From contig BAEM01000033.1 of assembly GCA_000314955.1 (NCBI GenBank), forward strand, positions 248,001 through 312,000: a stretch of 64,000 bases of DNA, given 5' to 3'. Both the position numbers and the translations under genes were made by a program. Source of the DNA: Paraglaciecola chathamensis S18K6 (GTDB lineage Bacteria > Pseudomonadota > Gammaproteobacteria > Enterobacterales > Alteromonadaceae). A model generated the notes under the pieces. It saw nothing but the letters and a program-made list of their open reading frames with translations. It made no database searches and had not been told where the DNA came from. Shown piece by piece: positions 1 through 8,095 of this stretch. The first letter of the stretch is position 1. Every line of letters begins with the position of its first letter.

Positions 1-2
1 AA

Positions 3-638
3 CAAATCCATATGATTTACGTTAGTAAATGGATGAAACGACATTTTTATAAGAATGTTAAGTTTAAGAAAGCGTTTTTAAGTGAAAACATAATAGCTAA
101 CTCAGTTAACGAATGCTACGTGTCAGCGTCTTGGGATAGAGAGTCAGAAAAAAAATTTGATTATATAACGATTAGACCTCTTAACGAAAAAAAATATGCA
201 GTAGATGTTGTTTTAGAATATGCAAAAGCAAACCCTAGTAAGTTATTTGCTCTTTATGGTGAGGGAAACATTTTCGAATACATTGAGAAGCCTGAAAATG
301 TTATACATTTTGAAAAATTTTTATTTGAAAACGAAATAGTGAAAGTGCTGAATATGTCAAAAGCAGCTTTCATGCCGACTCGTCTAGATGCTCAAGGAGT
401 AATGGTGTGTGAAATGGCAACGTTTGGTATTCCGACTGTTACTTCAAATATTGATGTGTGTAAAGAGATATTTTCTGAGATTGATAATGTCGCTTTAATA
501 GATAATGAATCGATACAACCCTTGCCTGATTTTGAACAAACGAAATTTGTTAAAAACCTCAAGTATTGCTCTGAAAATACTATTAACAGAGAGATAAAGC
601 TTATTAATGATTTAAAACGAAATGAGGATTTAACATGA
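3..638 (+). CDS. Glycosyltransferase, GT4-like C-terminal part (5' end outside window)
   Basis: This is the C-terminal part of a glycosyltransferase for surface-polysaccharide assembly. The frame stays open to the left edge, so the first visible ATG (12) is probably internal. The visible 208 residues start at a 'VSKWMKR' segment, where GT4 enzymes finish their N-terminal domain. They continue with a nucleotide-sugar-binding Rossmann half: 'FALYGEGN', then 'AAFMPTRLDAQGVMVCEMATFGIPT', of which the 'DAQGVMVCEMA' part is the usual E-x7-E-like donor-binding loop. It overlaps the next gene by 4 bases. Donor and acceptor sugars cannot be told from sequence. GT4 membership is family knowledge; the polysaccharide role is inferred from neighbours. 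Confidence 0.7.
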   Translation, partial: QIHMIYVSKWMKRHFYKNVKFKKAFLSENIIANSVNECYVSASWDRESEKKFDYITIRPLNEKKYAVDVVLEYAKANPSKLFALYGEGNIFEYIEKPENVIHFEKFLFENEIVKVLNMSKAAFMPTRLDAQGVMVCEMATFGIPTVTSNIDVCKEIFSEIDNVALIDNESIQPLPDFEQTKFVKNLKYCSENTINREIKLINDLKRNEDLT

Positions 639-1564
639 CCGTACTGAGCCTAGGGGGATGGTATGTTGGTAATTCAGCGGTACTTGATTGGTTAGATGGA
701 TTCTCGTCTTATTATTATCTAAGAGGTGATTTCCATGATCTGAGAAAGTATGGGGGATTGTATGACTGTATTGTTGAAAAAGATCATCAGCGAAAATGTC
801 AAATTGTAGATAGTGAATTAAAGCACTTTTGTAAGGGATTGCTCAGGCCTACAAAAGCGTTTTTCAACAAGTCAATAAATGGAAAGGTACCTAATCACCC
901 GTCTTTGCTTAACTATAACATCCTGATGCTTTTTAATTATTTAACATTTAGAGTACACATTAGAAACAAGGATTTTGACCAACTTGCCTTTTGGAAAAAA
1001 CGGCTAGCTATGCTCACTAAAATAAGCGATAACCGCGACGCAAAACTTGTATTACAAAATCCAACGTATTACGACGATATCGCGCCAGAGCATAGCGCTA
1101 TTTGGCGTGAATTATTTGAAAATCCTAAAATGTTTTTTGTCCATCGCGACCCTGTCGACCAGTTTGTACAAATTTACTTAGCTGATGACTTGAAATATGG
1201 TAATACTAGGTTTAGAGCTGGCACAGAAAATTTAAACCCAGTAGAGCGATATTTTTATATAACAAAAAGAACTTATATTAGCAGAATAAATATGCTGAAA
1301 AAGTTTCCTCCAAATCAACTAGCGGTTATAAACTTTGAAAAGTTCGCATATGCCAGTGACGAAGCAATAAAACCGATACGTGATTTTTTCGATATTTGCT
1401 CGGAAAGAGAGTTTAACTTTAATTTTGAAATGACTAGAGGAAATGTAGGTCTTTCCAAGAAAAATGAAAATGTAGTTCATCATTTGAAAGAGTATTCAGG
1501 TCAATTAGAAGAATTATATCAATTACGAAATGAGTTGTCGGCTGCAGAGCATTCCGTAATTTAA
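635..1564 (+). CDS. Sulfotransferase-like protein of the polysaccharide cluster
   Basis: This 309-residue protein probably moves a sulfate from PAPS to a sugar. Its N-terminus has a P-loop-like segment, 'SLGGWYVGNSAVLDWL' (about residues 5-20), in the place where sulfotransferases bind the PAPS 5'-phosphosulfate. A central 'FFVHRDPVDQFVQIYL' (about 169-184) resembles the conserved 3'-phosphate-binding 'RDP' segment. No signal peptide or membrane span is visible. Its start overlaps the glycosyltransferase stop and its stop overlaps the polymerase start, so it is translationally coupled inside the cluster. Sulfation would fit a marine anionic capsule. The family match is distant, and another nucleotide-dependent transferase is possible. 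Confidence 0.5.
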   Translation: MTVLSLGGWYVGNSAVLDWLDGFSSYYYLRGDFHDLRKYGGLYDCIVEKDHQRKCQIVDSELKHFCKGLLRPTKAFFNKSINGKVPNHPSLLNYNILMLFNYLTFRVHIRNKDFDQLAFWKKRLAMLTKISDNRDAKLVLQNPTYYDDIAPEHSAIWRELFENPKMFFVHRDPVDQFVQIYLADDLKYGNTRFRAGTENLNPVERYFYITKRTYISRINMLKKFPPNQLAVINFEKFAYASDEAIKPIRDFFDICSEREFNFNFEMTRGNVGLSKKNENVVHHLKEYSGQLEELYQLRNELSAAEHSVI

Positions 1565-2910
1565 TGTACTTTTCATTTTTATCTCTTATTATTCTCCTTC
1601 TATCTAGCTTCATTTTTAAGAAGGTTGCGGGTAGTTTAGCTGTCCGAAATCTAAATATGATTAGCTGGATGTTTTATATAAACTTAATTCTTCAAAGCTT
1701 TATATCTTCTGTAATCGTTGTCAATGGATGGGAAGATCATTATCGAATTTCTAGACAATTAACCACGCAGGACTCTAGGTTATATGGTTGGCTAGCTGTT
1801 CAGTGGGTAATGTTAGCTATGCCAATTGCGATGTATATGATAGTGATTTTTTCGGGTTTTAAAAGTACAGAGCGGCAATACCTAACTTACATAAGAAAAC
1901 CCATCGAAGAGTTTACATCGAGAAATAACAAAAGCCTATTTAAATTAATTTCGTTGCTAACTGGTATTTCATTACTTGCAGTATGTTATACATTTTATAC
2001 AATCGGATTCATACCACAATTAAAGCTTTTTTCTTTGAGCGGACTATTATCAGCTGAGCTAAGAGAGGATGTAGGAAGAGGTTTTGAAGGGAGTTTTATA
2101 TTTAGGAATATTTTTGCTTTAACTTTGACTCCAATTCTTTCTTATATTTGGTTCGCATATAGTTTTTATTACAAGAAACGACGCATGAAATTGGTTTTTT
2201 ATATAATGTTAATAGCTAGCCTACTAATTGTTTCTTACAATTTAGCTAAATCTCCTATTGTATTTTACTTGATTGGTTTGTTGTTTCTAAACGTTTATAT
2301 TAAGGGTGGTGTTAAAATATCAAAAATCGTATATTTATTTTTGTTTTTATTTTGTATTCTTATTTTTTCCTACTATCTAACTTTTGATTCATTTGATATT
2401 TTGCATCTGTTATCTATTAATAGTGGAATTGGAGGGCGAGTCTTATTAGGTCAGTCCATGGGAATATACTTTTCAATGGATGTATTTCCAAAACATCACG
2501 AATTTTTAGGCATGAACTCAGTCTCCCAATTTGTTTCTAATATCATTGGTAACGATTACTCTCCTAGATCTGCTCGAATATTAATGGAACATGTTAACCC
2601 CAAAGGTGTCGCAAATGGAACAGCTGGGTTAATGAACTCTCTGTATATAGGAGAGGCTTGGGCGAATTGGGGGATATTTGGAGTTTTTATTGCTCCATTT
2701 ATAGTTGGATTTTATATTCAAACTATATTCATGTTTTTTATTACTTCAAAAAAACATCCTATATATTTAGGACTATTTGCTTATTTGTCGTTTAGACTGC
2801 CAGTTGTTGGCGGAGTAAATGATTTTATTTATAATCCGATCCATGTGATTTTATTTATAATATTTTTTAGTTATCTTTTTATGACGTCAAAATCTCGTCT
2901 AAGGAATTGA
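1564..2910 (+). CDS. O-antigen/capsule repeat-unit polymerase, Wzy type
   Basis: This 448-residue protein is nearly all hydrophobic, with roughly 10-12 membrane segments and a larger loop around residues 275-360. That layout is typical of Wzy polymerases, which join lipid-linked repeat units at the periplasmic face of the inner membrane. Wzy proteins share little sequence, so the call rests on topology, size and the position next to a Wzx-like flippase and glycosyltransferases. The loop holds several Arg and Gly residues ('GIGGRVLLGQS', 'DYSPRSARILMEH'), which fit the Arg-rich catalytic loops of the family. The start ATG overlaps the previous stop (TAATG). It is AT-rich, like the rest of the cluster. 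Confidence 0.75.
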   Translation: MYFSFLSLIILLLSSFIFKKVAGSLAVRNLNMISWMFYINLILQSFISSVIVVNGWEDHYRISRQLTTQDSRLYGWLAVQWVMLAMPIAMYMIVIFSGFKSTERQYLTYIRKPIEEFTSRNNKSLFKLISLLTGISLLAVCYTFYTIGFIPQLKLFSLSGLLSAELREDVGRGFEGSFIFRNIFALTLTPILSYIWFAYSFYYKKRRMKLVFYIMLIASLLIVSYNLAKSPIVFYLIGLLFLNVYIKGGVKISKIVYLFLFLFCILIFSYYLTFDSFDILHLLSINSGIGGRVLLGQSMGIYFSMDVFPKHHEFLGMNSVSQFVSNIIGNDYSPRSARILMEHVNPKGVANGTAGLMNSLYIGEAWANWGIFGVFIAPFIVGFYIQTIFMFFITSKKHPIYLGLFAYLSFRLPVVGGVNDFIYNPIHVILFIIFFSYLFMTSKSRLRN

Positions 2911-2912
2911 GT

Positions 2913-3998
2913 TTGAAAAGCATGATCTTTCATTATCCTGCACCTATTGTTGAAAATGGGAATGTAGCGAGTCAAATTAGACCTTACAAGATGCTTAAAG
3001 CTTTTGAAAATTCAGGATACAAAGTATTTCAAATTACGGGATATGGTAGTGAGCGAAGAAAAAAGTATCATTTATTGAAAAAGAAAATTAAAGATGGTTA
3101 TGTGTTTGACTTCTTATATTCCGAATCATTAACAATACCAACTGCTCTAGCCGAACCTAACCATATACCTACTTTTCCTTTTTTAGACGCTAAGATATTT
3201 TTACGTTGTAATAAAGCTGACATTAAAGTTGGTTTGTTTTATCGTGATATTTATTGGAAGTTTGATGAAATTTATAACAGTCCAAATTATTTACATAAAA
3301 TAGTCTCTAAGTTTTTTCACTATTACGATTTAATTTTGTATAGATATCAAGTTGACTTTTTGTTTTTACCGTCTATTGAAATGGCAGATTATATACCTTT
3401 AATTGATAGTGTTAAATGCATTGAACTGCCAGCTGGACATGATTTTAATACATGTATAAATAGCAATGACACGGATTCTAACAAACTTAATTTGCTATAT
3501 GTTGGCGGATTTGGGCCAGGGTATCCTATGCAAAAGTTATTTAATACCTTGGAACTTTTGCCTAATGTTGAAATGACTCTCTGTACAAGGAAAAGTGATT
3601 GGTTGGCCAATCGCCAAAATGTTAAAATTCCGGCAAACGTTGAAGTAGTTCACAAATCAGGTGAAGAATTAGCTTCCTTGTACGAGGATAGCGATGTAGT
3701 GTCGCTCGTTTTAGAACCTCAAAGGTGGAGAAAGTTTGCGTTCCCGTTCAAGTTTTTTGAATATTTAGGTAACGGTAAACCTATTATCGCTATCATAGAT
3801 AGCCCTCCAGGACGATTAGTAGAACAATTGGGCATTGGCTGGGCAATTAATTATACGGAAGAGGATATTTCTAAATTACTTAACTCTATAATGGACTGTC
3901 CAAGTTTGTTAAAAAAAGCGAAATCAAATATCGCTCTTAATCGTCCTAATCATACTTGGAAAGCCAGAGCTGATTCAGTTATAAGTAGGCTGACTTAG
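2913..3998 (+). CDS. Glycosyltransferase, GT4-like
   Basis: This is a soluble protein of about 361 residues with a two-Rossmann GT-B layout. The C-terminal half has 'LNLLYVGGFGPGYPMQKL' (start of the donor domain) and then 'FPFKFFEYLGNGKPIIAI', a good match to the acidic/aromatic donor-binding loop of GT4 enzymes. I prefer the TTG at 2913, seven bases after AAGGA (2901-2905); TTG at 2907 and ATG at 2922 are in the same frame. It starts just after the polymerase stop. It should add a sugar to the undecaprenyl-linked repeat unit on the cytoplasmic side. Sugar specificity is unknown. Confidence 0.75.
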   Translation: MKSMIFHYPAPIVENGNVASQIRPYKMLKAFENSGYKVFQITGYGSERRKKYHLLKKKIKDGYVFDFLYSESLTIPTALAEPNHIPTFPFLDAKIFLRCNKADIKVGLFYRDIYWKFDEIYNSPNYLHKIVSKFFHYYDLILYRYQVDFLFLPSIEMADYIPLIDSVKCIELPAGHDFNTCINSNDTDSNKLNLLYVGGFGPGYPMQKLFNTLELLPNVEMTLCTRKSDWLANRQNVKIPANVEVVHKSGEELASLYEDSDVVSLVLEPQRWRKFAFPFKFFEYLGNGKPIIAIIDSPPGRLVEQLGIGWAINYTEEDISKLLNSIMDCPSLLKKAKSNIALNRPNHTWKARADSVISRLT

Positions 3999-4002
3999 CA
4001 TT

Positions 4003-5232
4003 ATGTTAACAGAGTCTTTTTATCTATTTTTAGTTAGGATTTTTTCAGCTGTTATTGGAATAGTAGTTGTTAGCTTTATCACTAATAACTTAGCCGTTGA
4101 GAGCTCGGGTGATTATTTTTTGATCTTGAGTATGGTTACGTTCATCATTCCGTTTTCATTACTCGGATTCGGACACCTTTCCTTAAAAGATATTTCGAAA
4201 GAAGAAGTAGGTACAGTCTCGAAGTATTTTACAATAGTAGTTTTAATGTCAATATTATGTGGTTTTCTATATGTTATTTACCTTTTCTACTTCTCCAATT
4301 TGGCAAATGTAGTAACTTTTTTCGAATTGTTTTTTCTTTTTTTTATAGTGGTTTTTTCTACGATTAGTGAATTATATTTGTTTTTTTTTCAAGGTCTGAA
4401 AAAAGCTTGGCACGGTACGTTGTATAATGTGATAGTCAGGCAAGTTTTATTACTTACATTGCTTTGGTTTTTCGAAGTTGACTCTTTGTTTTCATTGTTA
4501 GCTATATACAGTTTTTCTAGTGTTTGGGGTGTTTTTATATCAGTAATTATGCTGAATAAGTATAATGTGAAAATTCGTTTCGTTTTTCAACAAGTTAACA
4601 TACCTTCACTATATAGAAAAAGTAGAAATTTTCAAATTACACATATTTTAGGAACCTTTAACGGTAGTGTTGCTCCCATTTTGCTTGGAGCGCTTGCTGA
4701 TTCAAAAGAAGTGGCATTATTTATTGTTTGTATGAAAATATCTACTATATCATCTTTTGTAATGGTGCCGATAAATAGAGTGGTGGCGCCTAGGTACTCT
4801 CATGCATTCGCCAATGATAAGTTAAGTGAGTTGCAATCCATAGCTACTCTCGCTTGTAGAGTATCTCTTTTTTTCGTACTTCCGTTGTTAATATTAATAT
4901 TTTTTCTGAAAAGCGAACTTTTGGGATATTTTGGTGGCTATTTTAGAGATAACGGAGAATTCGTACTTGTGGTTATATTATTAGCACAGTTGGTTAATAT
5001 AATAACAGGATCCGTAGGTTGGTTATTACAAATGTGTAGCCAGGAAAAGCTATTTAGAGATATATCAATATTCTCGGTATTCGTATCAACTTTATTAGGA
5101 TTTTATTTTATACCAATTTACGGCGCTTTAGGTGCGGCTATTATGTACAGTTGCTCTGTTTTTTTTACAAATATTTTGGCTTGCTATTTTGTTTTTAAGA
5201 AATTGGATGTGTTGATATTTAAGTTTTGGTAG
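4003..5232 (+). CDS. Polysaccharide repeat-unit flippase, Wzx/MATE-type
   Basis: This 409-residue protein has about 12 hydrophobic segments arranged like the polysaccharide-export branch of the MOP superfamily (Wzx). It opens with 'LVRIFSAVIGIVVVSFIT', a typical first helix. Its job would be to flip the undecaprenyl-pyrophosphate-linked unit from the cytoplasmic to the periplasmic leaflet, where the Wzy protein two genes upstream would polymerise it. The length is typical. It starts 4 bases after the preceding stop and is very AT-rich with long T runs. With Wzy and WecA nearby, it points to a Wzy-dependent pathway. Confidence 0.8.
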   Translation: MLTESFYLFLVRIFSAVIGIVVVSFITNNLAVESSGDYFLILSMVTFIIPFSLLGFGHLSLKDISKEEVGTVSKYFTIVVLMSILCGFLYVIYLFYFSNLANVVTFFELFFLFFIVVFSTISELYLFFFQGLKKAWHGTLYNVIVRQVLLLTLLWFFEVDSLFSLLAIYSFSSVWGVFISVIMLNKYNVKIRFVFQQVNIPSLYRKSRNFQITHILGTFNGSVAPILLGALADSKEVALFIVCMKISTISSFVMVPINRVVAPRYSHAFANDKLSELQSIATLACRVSLFFVLPLLILIFFLKSELLGYFGGYFRDNGEFVLVVILLAQLVNIITGSVGWLLQMCSQEKLFRDISIFSVFVSTLLGFYFIPIYGALGAAIMYSCSVFFTNILACYFVFKKLDVLIFKFW

Positions 5233-5260
5233 TTTAATTTTTATATTTAAGGGGAGGGGA

Positions 5261-6319
5261 ATGATTAAATTTGCGTTGTTAGGATGTGGTCGAATTTCGA
5301 AGCGCCATGCTGAGTTACTTGGAAATGGTTTAATTAATGGTGCTGAATTGGTTGCTGTATGTGATACCAGTATCGAGAAAGCCAATAAAATATCAGAACT
5401 TTTTAAAATAAAGAGCTTTGATAATATGCACTCGATGATGAATGAGGTAGATATTGACGTCGTTGTTGTACTTACTGAATCAGGTGCTCATGCTAGAAAC
5501 GTTGTTGAACTTGCTGAATATGGAAAGTCAATAGTCGTCGAGAAGCCTATGGCTCTTACTCTCGATGATGCTGATAAAATGATAGAAGCATGTGATAAAA
5601 ATAACTGTAGGCTGTTTGTCGTAAAACAAAATAGATTTAATGTTCCAGTGCAGAAACTGAGAGAAGCGGTTGACGAAAATAGGTTTGGTAAAATGGTGCT
5701 CGGAACAATTCGTGTTCGTTGGTGCAGGCCTCAAGAATATTATGACCAAGATAGCTGGCGAGGGACTTGGGCGAATGATGGTGGAGTATTAACAAATCAA
5801 GCGAGTCATCATATTGATTTACTAGAGTGGATTATGGGGGACGTTGAGAGTGTTTTCGCAAGAAGTACAACTGCCTTAGTAAATATAGAAGCAGAAGACA
5901 CCGCTGTAGTAACCGTTAAGTTTAAAAGTGGGGCGCTCGGTATTATTGAGGCTACAACAGCGGCAAGGCCCAAAGACCTTGAGGGGTCTATATCGGTCCT
6001 TGGAGAAAAGGGCACAGTAGAAATTGCAGGTTTTGCTGTGAATGAAATGAAAACTTGGAACTTTTTAGAGCGTAATGATGAAGATGACTCAGTTTTAGAT
6101 AAATATTCCGTAAATCCACCTAATGTTTATGGTTTTGGGCATCAAGCTTATTACGAGCATGTAGTAGATTGCATATTAAACAATAAAAATGCACTTGTTG
6201 ATGGGCTTAAGGGCAGGAAAAGTCTGGAATTAATAAGCGCAATTTACGAGTCAATAGAAACTGGTAAGGAAGTGTACTTACGTTTTAAACCCAAATATTG
6301 CAAGCTCGGTGTAAATTAA
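5261..6319 (+). CDS. Gfo/Idh/MocA-family NAD(P)-dependent sugar oxidoreductase
   Basis: This 352-residue enzyme would oxidise or reduce a nucleotide sugar. The N-terminal Rossmann fold shows 'FALLGCGRISKRH' (GxGxxxxxH) from residue 4. The catalytic 'EKP' lies in 'VVEKPMALTLDDAD' near residue 93. The C-terminal half has 'WANDGGVLTNQASHHIDLL' (near 170-190), which carries the Asp/His substrate and catalytic residues of the family. A strong purine-rich ribosome site, GGGGAGGGG, precedes the ATG. With the acyltransferase and aminotransferase just downstream it forms an oxidoreductase-acyltransferase-aminotransferase trio like those that make 3-acylamino sugars or sugar acids (WbpB-D-E style). The exact substrate is inferred only to that level. 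Confidence 0.8.
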   Translation: MIKFALLGCGRISKRHAELLGNGLINGAELVAVCDTSIEKANKISELFKIKSFDNMHSMMNEVDIDVVVVLTESGAHARNVVELAEYGKSIVVEKPMALTLDDADKMIEACDKNNCRLFVVKQNRFNVPVQKLREAVDENRFGKMVLGTIRVRWCRPQEYYDQDSWRGTWANDGGVLTNQASHHIDLLEWIMGDVESVFARSTTALVNIEAEDTAVVTVKFKSGALGIIEATTAARPKDLEGSISVLGEKGTVEIAGFAVNEMKTWNFLERNDEDDSVLDKYSVNPPNVYGFGHQAYYEHVVDCILNNKNALVDGLKGRKSLELISAIYESIETGKEVYLRFKPKYCKLGVN

Positions 6320-6362
6320 TTTTAAGTATCTGATGAAGCCCTTTAAATGTGAGTGAATAACT

Positions 6363-6962
6363 TTGAACTATATTTCAGAAAGCGCCATAATTCATCCTAA
6401 TGTTTTGTTAGGTGACAACGTTGTAATCGAAGACTATTGCATTATTGGCTCTCCCGTTAAAGGGAAAGAAGGCTTGGTTACAACTATAGGAGCAAATGCT
6501 GTCATTCGTTCCGGTACTGTTATATATGCTGGTAATAAAATAGGTGATAACTTTCAAACTGGGAATAAAGCTAATATTAGAGAGAATAATGAAATTGGTG
6601 ACAATGTAAGTATTGGAACGCTGTCCGTTATAGAGCATCATATTAATATAGGTAGCGGGACGAGGATTCATAGTCAGGTTTTTATTCCTGAGTTTTCTAT
6701 TTTGGGCTTAAATACTTGGATTGGTCCAAATGTTGTGTTCACTAATGCTAAATATCCTCAATCTCCAGATGTAAAAAATAATCTGGTAGGACCCACGTTA
6801 GAAGAAAACGTTAAAATTGGTGCAAATTCAACTCTCCTCCCTGGAATTAAAATAGGAAGAAATAGTTTAGTTGGTGCAGCAAGTTTAGTGACTAAAGATG
6901 TTGAAGATAATGTTGTAGTAGCAGGACATCCAGCTTTAGTTATTAGGCAAATTGACTATTAG
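6363..6962 (+). CDS. Hexapeptide-repeat sugar acyltransferase (WbpD/WlbB-like)
   Basis: This 199-residue protein is built of left-handed beta-helix hexapeptide repeats, for example 'VVIEDYCIIGSP', 'NEIGDNVSIGT', 'VKIGANSTLLPGIKIGRNS'. The C-terminal 'VGAASLVTKDVEDNVVVAGHPA' region is characteristic of acetyl-CoA-dependent sugar N-acyltransferases, which act as trimers. It most likely acetylates the amino group installed by the neighbouring DegT aminotransferase. The start is a TTG at 6363 with a weak ribosome site. An in-frame ATG does not occur early enough to keep the first repeat. Confidence 0.75.
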   Translation: MNYISESAIIHPNVLLGDNVVIEDYCIIGSPVKGKEGLVTTIGANAVIRSGTVIYAGNKIGDNFQTGNKANIRENNEIGDNVSIGTLSVIEHHINIGSGTRIHSQVFIPEFSILGLNTWIGPNVVFTNAKYPQSPDVKNNLVGPTLEENVKIGANSTLLPGIKIGRNSLVGAASLVTKDVEDNVVVAGHPALVIRQIDY

Positions 6963-6973
6963 GAAAACAAGTA

Positions 6974-8083
6974 ATGATTAAATTTTTAGACTTAGCTGGT
7001 CAGTACAACTCGATTAAAGAAGAAATCGATGGTGCGATTCACAAAACGTTAAATGATTCAGCCTTTATTGGTGGAGCGAGAGTTAAGAACTTTGAAGAGT
7101 CCTTTGCGCACTACCAACATAGTAAATACTGTGTTGGAGTTGGAAATGGTACTGATGCAATAGAGATTGCTCTAGAAGCTCTAGCTTTACCGAAAGGCAG
7201 TGAAGTTATAGTACCCGCTAATAGTTTTATAGCCAGTTCCGAAGCAGTTACACGTTCTGGCTTAAAAGTGGTATTTTGTGATAATGAGCCAAATAATTAT
7301 ACTATATCCATATCTAGTCTGAAGGAAAAAATAACCTCTAAAACTAGCGCTATTATTGCTGTGCACTTATACGGTCATCCCGCAGATATGGATACTATTT
7401 TAAAATTAGCTCAGCAACATAATCTGAAAGTTGTTGAGGATTGCGCCCAAGCCCATGCTGCTGAATACCGAGGATGTCGAGTCGGTGCAATTGGCCATAT
7501 TGGCACATTTAGTTTTTACCCAGGTAAAAATTTAGGTGCGTACGGAGATGGGGGGGCAATCGTCACTAACGATAAAACCTTATCCATCAGGGCTCGAATG
7601 ATAGCTAATCATGGCCGGAAAGAGAAGTACGATCATACATTTGAAGGGCGTAATTCACGGCTTGATGGATTGCAAGCAGCTGTACTTTCAGTCAAATTGA
7701 AGCATTTAGATTTATGGACAGAGAAGCGGATACAGCTAGCGAAAGAATATCTGGATTTATTGGAAGGTATTGATGGCCTAATTTTACCTAAAAGAGAAGA
7801 ATGGGCAAAGCAGGTATATCATTTATTCGTAATTCGTGTATCTGAAAGAGATAAATTGAAAGAATTTCTAAGTGATAATGATATTCAATCAGGAGTTCAT
7901 TACCCAATAGCGCTCCCGAAATTAGAAGCATACGGGTATATAAAAGATGACTGTAGTAATTTCAGTGCATGTAAACAAGATCGAGATTTATTAAGTCTAC
8001 CAATTGGTGAGCATTTATCTATAGAGGACATTCAGTTTGTTTGTAGCAAAATCAAGCAGTTCTTTAGTACCAAATTTATATAA
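6974..8083 (+). CDS. DegT/DnrJ/EryC1-family PLP sugar aminotransferase
   Basis: This 369-residue enzyme transfers an amino group, usually from glutamate, to a keto-nucleotide sugar. The family hallmarks are in order: 'GVGNGTDAIEIAL' (PLP phosphate binding, about residue 56), 'VEDCAQAHAA' (Asp contacting the pyridine N, about 155) and the Schiff-base Lys at about K185 in 'FYPGKNLGAYGDGG'. 'NSRLDGLQAA' follows. AGGA lies shortly before the ATG. It ends 12 bases before the aldolase gene. It probably supplies the amino group acetylated by the hexapeptide protein. It could also be a WbpE- or FdtB/QdtB-type enzyme, since the sugar position is not readable. Confidence 0.85.
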   Translation: MIKFLDLAGQYNSIKEEIDGAIHKTLNDSAFIGGARVKNFEESFAHYQHSKYCVGVGNGTDAIEIALEALALPKGSEVIVPANSFIASSEAVTRSGLKVVFCDNEPNNYTISISSLKEKITSKTSAIIAVHLYGHPADMDTILKLAQQHNLKVVEDCAQAHAAEYRGCRVGAIGHIGTFSFYPGKNLGAYGDGGAIVTNDKTLSIRARMIANHGRKEKYDHTFEGRNSRLDGLQAAVLSVKLKHLDLWTEKRIQLAKEYLDLLEGIDGLILPKREEWAKQVYHLFVIRVSERDKLKEFLSDNDIQSGVHYPIALPKLEAYGYIKDDCSNFSACKQDRDLLSLPIGEHLSIEDIQFVCSKIKQFFSTKFI

Positions 8084-8095
8084 GAAGAGAGCTTT

